Assembly: GCA_038363925.1 (NCBI GenBank)
Contig: JAQQWL010000004.1
Coordinates: forward strand, 1 to 64,000
Reading direction: 5' to 3'
From: Apiospora phragmitis
Taxonomy: Eukaryota; Ascomycota; Sordariomycetes; Amphisphaeriales; Apiosporaceae
Length of the DNA stretch: 64,000 nt
Shown: one piece after another, positions 1 to 12,095 of the stretch
Position numbering within the stretch: the first letter of the stretch is position 1
How the letters are laid out: every line of letters begins with the position of its first letter
Notes under the pieces: generated by a model
Seen by the model: only the letters and a program-made list of their open reading frames with translations
Database searches by the model: none
Told to the model about the DNA's origin: nothing
Made by a program: the position numbers and the translations under genes

Positions 1-53
1 CCTAACCCTGACCCTAACCCTAACCCTAACCCTGACCCTAACCCTAACCCTAA
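1..53. repeat. Telomere repeat array (CCCTAA strand)
   Basis: The sequence begins directly in CCCTAA units (TTAGGG read toward the chromosome end). At least two units read CCCTGA, that is TCAGGG on the G strand. The array stops at about base 53 and passes into AT-rich DNA. This marks the left edge as a true or near-true chromosome end. Confidence 0.96.
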
Positions 54-1745
54 GTATCGACTTTAACGTTATTCCCGAAAACGCTGGCTAAATAATCGTA
101 AGTATTTTCCGTTTATTTCTATCCTTTTTAAACCTTTCGTATAATTAATATATTAAGTATTAAGCTTATATAGCCGCTTATTTAAAATATTTAAGCCTAC
201 GTCGATATTATATTTACCCCCCGCGAAAATTAAAGCCGTTTTATAATTTTACCCGTTAATATTTAATAATTAATACCGTATTATTATAATAATATTTAAT
301 ATATCGTTCTCGCTATACCCGGTTATAATATAATTATTATACGAAAGTTTATTAAATTTAAATAAATCGCCTCCGCTTATTCGAATTATATTAATAACTT
401 ATTAATAATAAATCGTAATTAATTTAAAAATCTATTTTATAATAAATACCGTTAATAAATTATATTTAATAATAGTTTTATAACCTCGTTCTTACGCTAT
501 ATATAATTATTTAATAGCTTTAATAATTATTATACTAATTATAAATAAGTCGATCACACTTCGAAATATATAAAGAATAACGTTCGCGTTAACGTAAGAA
601 ATAACGGGGCTATTAATAATACTAGAATTCGTTATTCGGCTATTTAAGCGCCCCCGGCGCAACTTAGTAATATTAAACACCCGATTAATTTAAATTAAAA
701 AATTTAAAATTATATAATAAACTTATATAATAAAATTATTATAATAATATTAATAATAATTAATAAGTTTTATATAAATTAATAATATTTATTTTAATTT
801 TTATTACTTATTTTTTTATAATAATATTATTATATAATAAATAATGTAAAATTAATTTATAATATATAATTAATTTAAAAAATATTATAATATTTTTATA
901 TTAAAACTTTATTTTTATTATAACCGAGATCTTTTTTTTATAAATTTTTATTTATAACGTTATACGAAAGGTATTAATTTTATAAAACTTAATAATTATT
1001 TCTATATAAAATCTTACTCCGATTCCTATATAAAATCCTACTTTTAAAATTCCGGCTACCCTACGCCGCACGGGTATATTTTATAAAATCGCTATACGAT
1101 TTTATATATAATATATGTTAAGAAAAAAAAGAGATATATTCTTCTTTAATAAAATATAACGTGTTTCGATATACGACGGCGTACTTATTATTATTATTAC
1201 TTTTAAATAATTAAAATAATTAATTAAAGGGATTTATTACTTAATAAAATTAACGTTAAGAAAGTATAGTATCACTTATATAGCTTAAGTAGGCACCGAA
1301 TACTAGATCGGCGTAACTTATTCGTACGAAACCCTTATAAAGGGAAGACTCGTTTTAAAAAAAGAAGCTGGCCATGTCTATCGTTAAAATAAAAACTGCT
1401 AGTATTAAAATAATAAGAATTAAAGTTTTTTATATTACTTTAAAAAGAGTATTATATACTCATGCGTATAAACCCCTTTTTTATTTTATTAAAAGAGGCA
1501 TATAATACCCTTTATAATTAATATTAAAAATAAATATAAATAATAAAATATAATAATATATTACTACTTAAACCTTTATTTATACGTATATATAAAAGCT
1601 TATTTAATATTAAATTTAATTAAATAATAAAGCGAGAATAATAAAGCGAAAATAATCAAATTAAATACTAAGAAATTCTTATTAAACTATTATATAATAC
1701 GTCTAGATTACTTTACATTTAAATATATTATTTATAAGCTAAATA
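54..1745. repeat. AT-rich, RIP-like subtelomeric region
   Basis: About 1.7 kb made mostly of TAATATTA-type sequence, with stop codons in every frame and scattered CpG-containing islands. TpA is extremely common and CpA looks depleted by eye, the pattern left by repeat-induced point mutation in filamentous ascomycetes. No gene can be read through it. It may be a mutated copy of a subtelomeric repeat or transposon, but the original element is no longer recognisable. Composition returns to normal near 1745-1780. Confidence 0.8.
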
Positions 1746-2681
1746 TAAGCCCCTTTAATAGAGTTTTACTGTCTCGCTAGCTGGTGTGTCCCGGTATGTG
1801 GTGGGGGATGGTACATGATCCCGATGGAGACGCGAGCGTTGCTGATAACGGCGGGTCTAGCTTGAGAGAAGGAGCATCTGCTTAACTCATGATAGAAATC
1901 CCGTGGACGAAACCGTCTCCGAGTACATGCTAGGCTTTTTATTGGTGGGCAGATCACCAGATCAATACAACGGCATACTTAACACAATCATGCAGGCTGC
2001 ACCATTGCAACTACAACACCCGCCCATCTGGGACAATGTTGCAACGCATAGGCAACTAATATAAAACAGCCCGTATGGGCTGATTTCAGGTAAAGGCGGC
2101 CCGGCGGTATGTACCTAGATCTTCATTTCGGCGGTTGCGCCTCCGAACCAAGATTCTTGAGAAAACGCTCGTCCCGTGCCGAGAATCGTGCAAGATCGTC
2201 TGGTGTGCTGCAAAGGGTTGGTGGGCCGTTCAGGAGGTGATATAGTTGCTCGGGCGCGGTGCATTTATCCGGCAGACGCGCCAATGCCGATCACCTCCCC
2301 GTTGCGGACGGAAAGCCGGGGCGCCCACGCACCCAAGTCGCGCCGCCAAGCAAATCGTGCTCATATACCCGGCCCGCGTGGGGCGACCGTAAAGTCCCAA
2401 GAGTCCCAAGACTCTCGGCGATGGGGAATCCTGGCAGTTTTGGCGCCAACCACTGCTCTTCGTCCTCTGCTTCGCGCCAGCTTTTCCCGTTGGTCATCAA
2501 CGGAGAGGCAGGGGCTTGGATACTCAGTGGGTCGACGTTGACGGACGGGGCAAGCTGGCGCAAAAAGGCATTCCGAGACGAGAGTGGAAGATTATGGATC
2601 CTGGAGTCATATTCGCCTGGCGGGACAAGATGGAGGCGCCTCCGTGATCTGTTGGGAAGGCGATGGGGCAAGGAACGTCGT
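1746..2681. other. Intergenic, upstream of GH7 gene
   Basis: Normal-composition DNA between the AT-rich block and the GH7 promoter. Open frames here have no start context and no recognisable protein. A CCGGGG hexamer at 2316-2321 matches the CreA carbon-repressor consensus SYGGRG. A single match of this kind is weak evidence. Confidence 0.4.
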
Positions 2682-2689
2682 CTATAAAT
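2682..2689 (+). promoter_or_regulatory. TATA box of GH7 gene
   Basis: CTATAAAT lies about 100 bp upstream of the ATG at 2784. A CT-rich stretch at 2761-2781 runs up to the start codon, a usual arrangement for well-expressed fungal secreted enzymes. Confidence 0.6.
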
Positions 2690-2783
2690 AACAACGATAG
2701 GAATCAAGAAACATGCCTTGTATCGGCTCGAAAGCATCAACCCTTCACGAGGAACCAGATCTGCTTCTCCTTCTTCTTTCACC

Positions 2784-4287
2784 ATGCTGTCCAAAATCGC
2801 CATTCTGGCCTCGCTCATCGCGGGCGGGCAGTCGCAGCTGGCGGGCACCGAACAAGAAGAGGTGCACCCCAAGCTGACGTGGCAGAAGTGCACGGCGCCC
2901 GGCGTCTGCAGCGACGTCGCGGGCTCCATCGTCGTCGACGCCAACTGGCGGTGGGCGCACGGCACCGGCGGCTACACCAACTGCTACACGGGCAACACGT
3001 GGGACGCGGAGCTGTGCCCGGACAACGAGGCGTGCGCGGCCAACTGCGAGATCGAGGGTGCCGACTACGAGTCCACCTATGGAATCTCAACCTCGAGCGA
3101 CGCCGTCACGCTCAAGTTCGTCACGCCCAATGACAGTGGCACCAACGTCGGTTCGCGCGTCTACCTTCTGGCCGACGAAGAGAACTACGAGATGTTCACC
3201 ATGAACGGCAACGAGATCGCCTTCGACGTCGAGAACTCGGAGATCGGCTGCGGGCTCAACGGCGCCGTCTACTTCGTCTCCATGGACGAAGACGGCGGCA
3301 AGGCCCGCTCCCCCGGCAACAAGGCGGGCGCCAAGTACGGCACCGGCTACTGCGACTCGCAGTGTGCCCGTGATCTGAAGTGGATCGACGGCAAGGTACG
3401 ATTTTCTTTTAGGTTGCAAAGCAGCTCCCAATGAACTAACGACGGTGTAGGGCAATGCCGAGGGCTGGCAGCCATCGGCCGACGACGCGAACTCGGGCGT
3501 CGGCGCCATGGGCCCCTGCTGTGCCGAGATGGACTTGTGGGAGGCCAACAGCATGTCGTTTGCCCTGACGCCCCACCCGTGCGAGGACTCCGGCTACGTC
3601 GTGTGCGAGAACGACGGCTGCGGCGGCACCTACAGCGAGGACCGCTACGCCGGCCAGTGCGACCCCGACGGCTGCGACCTGAACCCGTACCGCCACGGCA
3701 ACACCGACTTCTACGGCAAGGGCAAGACGGTCGACACGAGCAAGAAGTTCACTGTCGTGACGCAGTTCCACGGCTCCGGCAGCACCCTCGAGAGCATCTC
3801 GCAGTACTTCATCCAGGACGGCGCCCGCATCGACGTGCCCGCGTCCCAGGTTGTTGACGGCGGCAGCGTCATCGACGAGGCCTTCTGCGACGCCTCCAAG
3901 GAGCTCTTCGCCGACAACCTGCGCTACCAGGAGCTGGGCGGGCTCGCACAGATGGGCGACGCCACCGGCAAGGGCATGGTTCTCACCATCTCGATCTGGG
4001 ATGACGTAAGCTGCTTTGTCCCATCCGTCTCCTCCTTTCTCAAGTCTCTCATACAATTGATTGTCTTCGTGTAATTACTGACATGGCCACAGCTGTACTC
4101 CAGCATGCTCTGGCTCGACGGCGTGACGTACCCCACCGACCGCACCCCCGGCGACCCTGGCGTGGCCCGCGGCGAGTGCCCGCTCACAGGCAGCGAGCCT
4201 GCCACCGTCCGCGAGAAGTTCGCCGACGCCAAGGTGACCTACAGCAACATCAAGTTTGGCCCCATCGGATCCACCTACGATGTCTAG
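2784..4287 (+). CDS. GH7 cellobiohydrolase, secreted, no CBM
   Basis: Glycoside hydrolase family 7, cellobiohydrolase I type, which releases cellobiose from the reducing ends of cellulose chains outside the cell. Three exons join in frame: 2784-3395, 3451-4005 and 4093-4287, with introns GTACGA...GTGTAG and GTAAGC...CCACAG, giving 453 residues. The first ~17 residues are a signal peptide, and the mature protein would begin with Gln, as is usual in GH7. The catalytic motif EMDLWE is intact (E230 nucleophile, D232, E235 acid/base). The Cys-rich segment around NPYRHGN and the C-terminal [10 protein letters not shown] signature fit the CBH rather than the endoglucanase branch. There is no linker or CBM1 after the catalytic domain, and the length equals that of a bare GH7 domain. 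The start has a CACC context. It is the first gene from the telomere. Confidence 0.95.
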
Positions 4288-4747
4288 AGAAGGCACACCC
4301 TCTCTCGCTCACCTGACAACGCTTGGGGATATTCATATGCATTGTACCGGTTTTAGATGGTTTTAGTCGGTCGCTTTTGGTTGTGTTCAAGGGGACGCTG
4401 GAGTGTTTGATGCAGCGTGTTTGTATATACAGGTCCGCGGAATTATGAACGTTATATTTCCCGTCTCTAATAAGACGGATGCTTGCACATCGCTAGATAT
4501 GAAGAACCCACCAGAAAAAGAAATCCAAATTTCAGTGCTTCGCAGAGTCAGAGCCGTCGCTGCTTCTACCACTCATGAGGTCCAAATCAGCGTAGACTTG
4601 CTTGGCGTCTGGCGATAGCCTCTCCAAGACCGACCGCGTCTCCTCCCAGACAGCCCTCCGCATCTTCTTGGCCCTCTCCGAGGTCATGAAACTCGTTGGC
4701 CTGTTCGGTTTCTCGTAAACATGCGGTTTATGCTGTCATGCACTGAT

Positions 4748-5795
4748 TTATTGGGGGTCATACTTCTCAACTTCATAGTCCCACAGCATGGCGCCGTGTG
4801 CATTCTCGACAGGCAGGCAGGAGTGGGCGATGGCTCGGCCACAGATGATCGGTGAGCGCCCAAATACGCCCATGAACAATCGCGCGGCGAGGGAGCTGGT
4901 GCTCAGGGGTGACTTGGTCACGCCGGGGTCGAGCGAGTGTATGTGGACCTGACTCGGGTCCAGAAGTGACGACAGGGTCTCGAACCAACAGTAGTTGACG
5001 ATCTTGCAGAGACCGTATTGCGCGAGCTTCACAACGTTTTTGCCATCGCTCATGTCCCGGAGGTAGCCGACGGCGGACCTTTCGTTCGGGAACTTAATCC
5101 AAGGCGCCGTCATTCTCACGGCGGAAGAAGAAACATTGCTGATGACGGTGGTAGAATGGTGCTCCTCAGCCGACTTTTGCAGTTTGGGCAGCAATAGCAT
5201 GGCCAGCAATGCGCAGGAAAGATGTATGACTTGAAGATCTGCAGGATTTGTGAGTGGATATGGTCTCTGAATCGTAGTCATAAAACAAAATTTCTTACTC
5301 TCTTCCCATCCATCTCCCGTGACGAATCTCTTGGTGTTGTTGGTGGCGGATCCGATGAGCAGGACGTCCAGGCGAGGTAGGCTCTGAGCTAGATCCGCGG
5401 CGAAGGCCTTGGTACTCTCGAACGAGGTGAGGTCTACCTGCTTGATCAGTATGCGGCCTCGGGCAAAGCTGCATTGCAAGGCTACGTCGTCCGCCAGCCT
5501 CTCGGCCTTGGTCACGTTCCGAACGCCAAAGACCAGAGTGTCGACGTCGAGTTGGGCTAGGACTTTGACAGCTTCGGAGCACATGACCCCCGTGGCACCT
5601 GTAGGCAATGTTGTATCAGTAAGCACTTGGTCCAGAACTGAATGGCGATGTGGACTACGAAAGAAAAAGATCGTCTGCGACGTTACCAATGATCACGACT
5701 GTCGCGCTTTTGAATGAGGCTGTTGGCTGGGCAAGCTGGGCTTTGGCCTGGCGCCTGATGGCCCTGAGTGGATACGTTTCGCCGAGCTTCACCAT
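4748..5795 (-). CDS. Short-chain dehydrogenase/reductase
   Basis: NAD(P)-dependent oxidoreductase of the SDR superfamily, closest in layout to the retinol-dehydrogenase-like fungal SDRs; the substrate is unknown. Exons are 5795-5687, 5598-5299 and 5238-4748, joined in frame to give 299 residues. The second intron (60 nt) contains no stop, so the reading frame also runs through it unspliced. Splicing restores the expected GWEENLQVIHLS helix. The Rossmann start is GATGVMC near residue 37, the active-site Ser lies in NVSSS (about 173), and YGLCK gives Tyr211 and Lys215. The glycine motif is atypical: the usual TGxxxGIG reads GATGVMCS, and the usual NNAG region reads GSATNN. Either cofactor binding is altered or this is a diverged paralogue. 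It is convergent with the GH7 gene, 460 bp away. Confidence 0.8.
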
Positions 5796-7397
5796 CGTGA
5801 GCTCTTGGACTGCCCTGGACGGATGGACTTGATATTGGTGGAAAAGAGGTGATTTTGAACGACGCTGGGGAAATCCACGGTGGGCTCATCAACCTTCTGT
5901 GCCGGTTTCGTTTCCTCGGGGACATGACTCGGCTTGAGTTTGCGGCAGGCCTAGCTCTCGTTACAAAACCAACGGGAACAGACTCAATATGACAAGCTTC
6001 TGGGTACGTAAAGCGTATTTTTGCCGGCTGCATCCCAAGATCGGACCAGCTACATAGAGCTGCCTCTCTCCTGCATTAGCAACCCCAATGTCGTCCGATA
6101 TAAGCTACGGTCTGGTAGCGGGTGACGATACCTCCATGCTGCTATGCCCGAAGTAGGCTGAATGATTCATCGCTCTGATATCTGGCCGTTACTGATAACA
6201 GGCAGAAATCAAGAACCCCGTCCCAGGCCGTGAAAGATGGGATGTGTAATGACGATACACTTGATAAAGAGGAAACCTCTCCTCAGTTTTTTCAACTTGA
6301 ACTCTGATCCGAGCGAAAACTAAATTTGCTACTTGACAGGTGGTACTTTACTTGCCCATAAGACGTATTACAATACAGCGGCAGCCGACTTTACTCTTCC
6401 ACCCATCTATGGGCTATTCGGATATCATCATTGGTGGTCGCAGGAGCAGAATGCCCAACGTTTAGCTATGACCATTCCTATTCCGACCCCCCACCATTCA
6501 ATGGTTGTGAAACAATCGTATTCTGTTTCCAAGCGAACCTCCATGGGCCTTCGCGTCCTTCGTTTCCAGATAGAGCACTGCTTTTCTGAAGTCATGGCAA
6601 AGCTCCAAGGGATAAAGGCTCAAGATCCTTTGCATAGCACACTCACTGTATGCGAGGCCTCAGATGCACGTAGAGCACTTGGCTACTCTTCTGTAGGCCA
6701 TCGGGCTCACTGTCCATCAAGGCATAGCACTCTGCCTTACGTTGGGGAAGTCGGCAGCACGTCGCTCTCCAAGCCCGGGGCCCTGAGCCGCGCCAATCTC
6801 ATGGAAAGACAAGCTACTGATATGAATAGGCGCACTGGCAAGAATGCCCTGCCAATGTCCTGGAATCTATAGTAAGCCCTAGCGCTGGCACTGTCTTGGC
6901 ATAGCCTCTCAGCCGTATTGGGTCGTAAACGGCGTCAGCCTGCGCTGGCAGCATTGCCAAGCCCCTACGCAAGTCACGAGGCCTAATAGTAAGGCTGAGC
7001 GATCGAAGACGACATCATCTTGAGTGAGTGGGTGTAAGGCCATACATCCATTCCTGGGTTGATATATATCACCACTGTCGCATTCCATGGCGGGATTTCT
7101 GCTTGCTTATCCATCGTTGTCCATTTTCAACTCTTTACTCTGAAGGTGGAATGGCAAACAGAGTCCTAGGCATCTGGAAAAGTATACTGCACAGCTCATA
7201 GAGCGGGAAGACCATGTGCTTCACTGTGGGTCTCTGTCCATTCATATATCCCTCCATTTCCAGGCTAACCGCCGAACCAACTTCCATAAAGTCCGGAAGG
7301 GGGAGACAGCCACGATGCGCCTTCGCGGCGCATGATCCCGGTCTCACAGCCGGTCGTGGTCGAGACGCCGTGGAGGAGAAGCAAACCCCGTAACTAA
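5796..7397. other. Intergenic, no supported gene
   Basis: 1.6 kb without a recognisable gene. The longest open frame (about 540 bp from 6333) has no ATG at its start, low-information composition and no motif I recognise. Confidence 0.4.
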
Positions 7398-7598
7398 GGC
7401 GCCTACCGTGGAACACACCGCAACCGAAGTGCCTACGCTAGTTCGGGAGGCTCAGCCTACGCAGGCGGGGGCTATGGCTATGGCTATGGCTATGGTGGCG
7501 GCGGTGGCGGCGGCTGCGACGGGGGCGGTGGTGGTTGTAGTAGTGGAGGAGGAGGCGGCGGCGGCGGTGATGAAGGAGGTGGCGGCGGTGGGTGTTAA
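7398..7598 (+). other. Gly/Tyr/Cys-rich open frame, possible last exon
   Basis: After a TAA at 7395-7397 an open frame of 66 codons runs to TAA at 7596-7598. It encodes SAYASS, then a GYGYGYGY run, then long glycine tracts broken by Cys, CDG and DEGG, ending in Cys. It has no ATG. It could be the last exon of a small Gly-rich protein, because CTAACTAAG just upstream would serve as a branch site and acceptor. It could equally be a chance GGC/GGT microsatellite. I cannot identify a first exon. Confidence 0.25.
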
Positions 7599-8562
7599 CT
7601 TTTGAGGGACCGGTGGGAGTGGAAGCTTGCATCGGGGAATCGCTAATTGCTTTAGCGTGAATCTTATATTCCTACCAATGCTTCCCTTGGCCCCTTGGCT
7701 GATGAGGTCTTACGCATTGAAAGGGGTTGGATGCGTAGTAGTCATAATGAGAAACGGTAGTTGTCAGACATCATACTCAATCGCCCACCGGCACCGGTTC
7801 GGCGATTCCAAGTAGAACCTAATAGTGTTTTGACTTGAGCATGTTCTTTACGGTGAACCTGATGCACCTGTAGGCTGCGCCAGCCCGTCTAATAACGTTC
7901 GTGGGCGTTTTGTGCTGTGGGCGATGGCTTGTTAGCCAAGGTCAATCATCGTCAATCATCAAATGCGCATGCCGTGAGTTTGGGCCCCCCACGCCGCCGC
8001 TGTCAGCCCCTATCTGTTCATGTCAAATCACCTGAGGTTAACCTAGTTTATATACACAGGACCGGCGTTTGTGCTCGGCAGTAAACTGCGGAACCGCCGA
8101 GGCGAGGATGGAGTGGCACATTACGTATGATTGGTCCGTGACATGACCCAAGGCGAGAACAATATTCGGGCCGTTCACTGAGCGTAGAACAGAACCGCAG
8201 CATCAACGTGCGGTAGATGCAAGGACGAGCTGGTTTCGAACCTTCGATATGCAACGCAAGGACTATCTTCGAAACCAATCACAGCACACAGCACACAGCA
8301 CGGAGCACAGAGCAAGAACGGCGCGCCACGCAAGTTCTTCGAAACTGCCGTCACAGAGCAATAAAACATTCAAGTGATGCCTAGGTGATGGTGATTAAGT
8401 ATTAGATGTAAAGGGGTATCTCTCTAAATGTGTATCTATCGTCTAATAAATCCAAAGGAAAACGTTTGTAACTTTTGTCTAAAATTTCTGCCGCCGTCGT
8501 AACTTCGATCGATGTTGATGAACGCCTCGTGTCATATAAAATATATATCGTGTGTGTGTGCT
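7599..8562. other. Intergenic, no supported gene
   Basis: Nothing recognisable. Contains an imperfect ACAGCACAC-type repeat at about 8281-8312. The end of the region is the 3' flank of the kinase-like gene. Confidence 0.4.
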
Positions 8563-9715
8563 CTAATTCTTGACCTCCTGAAACCAAGCGTGGTCGAGAG
8601 CCTGCTGGGCCGTAATGCGCTTGCGGGGGTCAAAGTGCGTCATCTTGCGGATGAGGTCCTTGAAGTCGGAGTCGAGCACGTCGCTCTTCCACATGGCAAA
8701 GGGGCGGCGCGGGTTCCCGGACCCAAAGGACCGGGCCATCTTGTCGAAGCTGGACCGCCACGGGTGGCTGCGGCCGAGGTACTCGAGGAAGTCGTCGAGG
8801 TCGTCCCACTCGGCAAAGTGGGAGATCTGGCGCTCGAGGATGGCGAAGCTGGGGTCGCTGGGGGCGGCGCCGTGGCCGCCTTGGGGCATGTCCATCCAGA
8901 AGATAACGCGGCGCAGCAGCAGGTAGATGCTGACGATGGCGAAGGAGAAGATGTCGGTCTGCTTGTTGATGGCGCCCTTGACGTGGGCCTCGGGGCTCCG
9001 CCACCAGTGGTTGCCAACCTGGATACCGCGCAAGGCCTGCCGGGGCGGGATGTGGGTGGAGTCCTCGAGGTCGGACAGCTGCACCTTGTCGACGACGATG
9101 CCGCGGTCCTGGGTCTCGTGGTAGTCAACCATAATGTTGTTCGCCTTGATGTCGAGGTGGGCAATGTCGTGGGCGTGCATGAGGGCGAGGCCGCGGAGGG
9201 CGTCGCGGAGGACGCGCTTCTGGGTGGCGAGGGAGATGTCCTTCCAGGCAAAGTTCAGGAGGTGGTCGCTGAGGTACTCGTTGACGAACATGTTCTCGCC
9301 GGGGATGGTGTCGCGGACGGCGCGCAGGTAGGGGCTGTCGGCGAGTTTTTGCTGCAGCGAGAGGGCGTAGTTGTACTCGGGCTCGAAGAGCGTCTTGAGG
9401 ACGAACTTTTGGTGGTCTGCCTCGGCCAGGTAGACGTGGCGATCCTGCCTGTCCTGGAGGACCTGCTTGATGACATATTTGCGACCGGAGCGCCCGTGGA
9501 GTGAGGCGCCGATGTGGGCAAAGGGGTCTGCGGGGGCCGAGGGGGAGACCAGACGCTGTGGTCTCAATGGCGGTAGCAAAAGTTCGGGGTCGAGCGAATT
9601 CAGCTCGAACGAGGGGAGCGACGCATGGTCGGCAAGCCAGGCGGGCGGCTGGTGCTGTGAATGAAGAGCGCAGTAGTCGTGATCCGAAGGTAGAGGTCAC
9701 GGTTCGTAGTTGCAT
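8563..9715 (-). CDS. Kinase-like protein, probably mitochondrial; frame broken near N-terminus
   Basis: A protein-kinase fold of about 300 residues is encoded in one frame from about 9579 down to 8563. The catalytic loop reads HLDIKANN (HRD changed to HLD) and the DFG position reads SDLED, with no glycine-rich loop that I can identify. The C-lobe is intact, including WRSPEA for the APE region and a final helix DHAWF. These changes fit a fungal-specific family of putative pseudokinases. The kinase frame contains no ATG before about residue 97. The ATG at 9715, preceded by a UTR-like stretch, lies in another frame and encodes an Arg-rich, acid-poor leader with RTFAT, a good mitochondrial presequence. 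The two frames meet near the C-rich runs at about 9531-9545. A one-base error or mutation there is the simplest explanation. A 46-nt intron with weak sites is the alternative. Confidence 0.6.
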
Positions 9716-12095
9716 ATTATTGGCTTCCCAATATGTGTGTGTTGTTGAAAATGCAGGTGTCTTGTTGTAAATGCAAATGGTGTATTGTAGTTTGGTCTAT
9801 GTGATGAAGCCGATAAGATCGAGATCGGGGGCGTGGAGAGGGTGGAGGAGGATGGGGGAATATAAGCAAGTCAAGATGGCCGATGGATCCGAGTGCGGGC
9901 CTCCGCAAAACAGAAAAGGCCAGGCCAAAAATAGGTGAAGTACAAAGACCAAAAATCCAATTTGCCATTCATACGCGCGCTGTAGGGGTCTGGCTTCCGG
10001 CCCTTACACCTTAGCAAACAGCCTGACCTAGACCATTGAAGCTTAGAAATTGGGGGGATCGGCACTAAGAAGGTGGGCGACTTTACTGGTTGACTGGGTA
10101 CGATCAGTAGTGGAGGGTGTCAGTGCATTAGAAGGGCCCAGCAGGGAGCAACGGGGTCCCTGAGCCGGGGGAGTTGGAACCCCCATTCCCGACCGCTGGG
10201 AATGCTAGGATTGGCCTGGGAATAAAGGTTGCCAAGGTCGCTAAACCCTCGCCCGACCTCTAATCTCCATCTTCGTGTTCTAGAGCGGCGAGAAGCTGCT
10301 GCAGGAGGGTTGGCAAGCATCCCACAGCCGTGGCGGTCGGTGTGCGAGATTGCTGATCTTGAAAGGCGAGACTTCTGGAACATTTGCCTATCTGCCCAGG
10401 ATCTGCCCATCGACCTACAAGGCCTACATAGACCCTGCATGCCTTTCTTGTCCAGCTTGGCTGCTTGCCGTCTGCGTGTCTGTTCTACATATCGCTTGCC
10501 TTCTTGTCGCTCATCTGCCTTGCTGCCTACTTGCCTGTGTCGGCAGCTGGGGGCGACGACCAACCGTTTCGAACGGTGTCCGATACGGCTTGATCGTCTC
10601 ACCTGTCAGGTGTGTGTGTGTGTGTGTGTGTGCGTATGTGCCTGGATTAGAATTAGCATTTGGGGGGACGCGCCAGCCAGTGCAGACTGTCGTGTCATGT
10701 CAGTCCGTGTTTCCCGTACTGCATGTACTTACCTTGTAAGCACTGCCCTCGTACCTTCAATGTTGCGCCCACGTTGTACATAAGATGATTGCTTGATGCA
10801 AGTGGCTTGCTGCCTTTCTTGGCTGGCTCGACACAAAACTGGGAGTGGGAACAGACAAACACGAAAGCCTGCCTCCCATTTCGAATTCCTCACCGCTGCT
10901 GGCCTGGACTTCCAGTCGCCCACATGGATGCATGTGCTCATCTGACTGGATGTGTCTCGAATCCTACCGTTCAAGCTTGACAGTCTGCAATCCTTCATGC
11001 GAGATGACCATGCTGCATGCCTTTGCCCCGAGTTCGCTGGGGCGGTCGGTGAGCGGAAATTTCAATTGCAGCAAGTGTCACACGGTCGCATGGCTGCCGG
11101 TAGTCTGCTCGTTTCAAGGCGTGGGGGTGAATCCCACCGTGTCTTGGCGACATGGGGGGTGGCAGACAAGAAGAACTGGAAGAGCTTGGGAGTCAGACTC
11201 AGCAAAACAGAAACATTTTCAACCATCAACACATTGCATTCCAAAACGTCGTCGCCACATATCAGAGTCCATTGAAACAAATCGCCAAACACTTCTGTGA
11301 AAGAGGAATGCTATTAATACATACTTGCCTCCACGCAGCTCTGCTGGTAGATAGAACAGTGCATACACTGTCATTTCCCTAACAGTTTCTCTAGTTTTTC
11401 CTCCGTCGCCATCAAGTACAAGTAAGGGGTCAAGATCTCATGGGGGGCGGGAGGGGGGGCAGCGCCGATGACCGGAGGGTTTTGTGACCGGCCTCTCTGA
11501 CCACCCACGTTTGTTATTAGTTCACTCTTCTATCCGGTACATGTATCTTGCTACCTGTCTCCCTTATCTATTATTATGAATAAATAGCCGCTGTAGCATT
11601 CCGCCTGCATAACGTATTCACATGTAACTGTCTGTCCCATGTAGCCACCGGACCGGTCATATACTCAACACCCCCGCGTCTCACCCGCATCAGTCACATA
11701 CACTGCAATCGAGTGACTGATGATAATGTATTCATTGAATCACTCTCACGATGTTTGTTGAGAACCGACCACGGCTACTAGTCCCGTCTGGGGACCTGAG
11801 TATGAACAGTCGTTTGTCTTCGCCAAGTAGAACGAGCTCTATGTCCATTCCATTCCATCCCACCCACGCCCAAGACCTTGGAATGGGCTTGGGGGCAACG
11901 ATATCCAAGATCTCGTTAAGTATCTCCCAGCAGCAATGTGACCAACTTGCATCGCTGGGACATTCCGCGTCAGCTACCTTGACTCACGCTCCAATTCCCA
12001 CCTGCGAGGCTGCGACCGTCACCCGATCTGCCGTAGCTCCAGTTGCCTAGCTTCTCGTCACGATGATGCACATTGAAAACCCTAAGTAACCCTAA
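9716..12095. other. Long intergenic region
   Basis: 2.4 kb without a supportable gene. Open frames at 10.2-11.3 kb are short, overlap on both strands and match nothing I recognise. The right end contains AACCCTAAGTAACCCTAAG at 12078-12096, two telomere-like hexamers. The left end is the promoter and 5' UTR of the kinase-like gene. Confidence 0.4.
10610..10632. repeat. (TG)n microsatellite
   Basis: Uninterrupted TG dinucleotide tract of about 23 bases in intergenic DNA. Confidence 0.9.

Noticed and set aside
54..1745. Mitochondrial DNA insertion as the source of the AT-rich block
   Set aside because: CpG islands and TpA-rich texture next to a telomere fit RIP better, and no mitochondrial gene or tRNA is visible.
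6333..6872. 179-codon open frame in the 5.8-8.5 kb gap
   Set aside because: No ATG start, no motif, no codon bias resembling the real genes.
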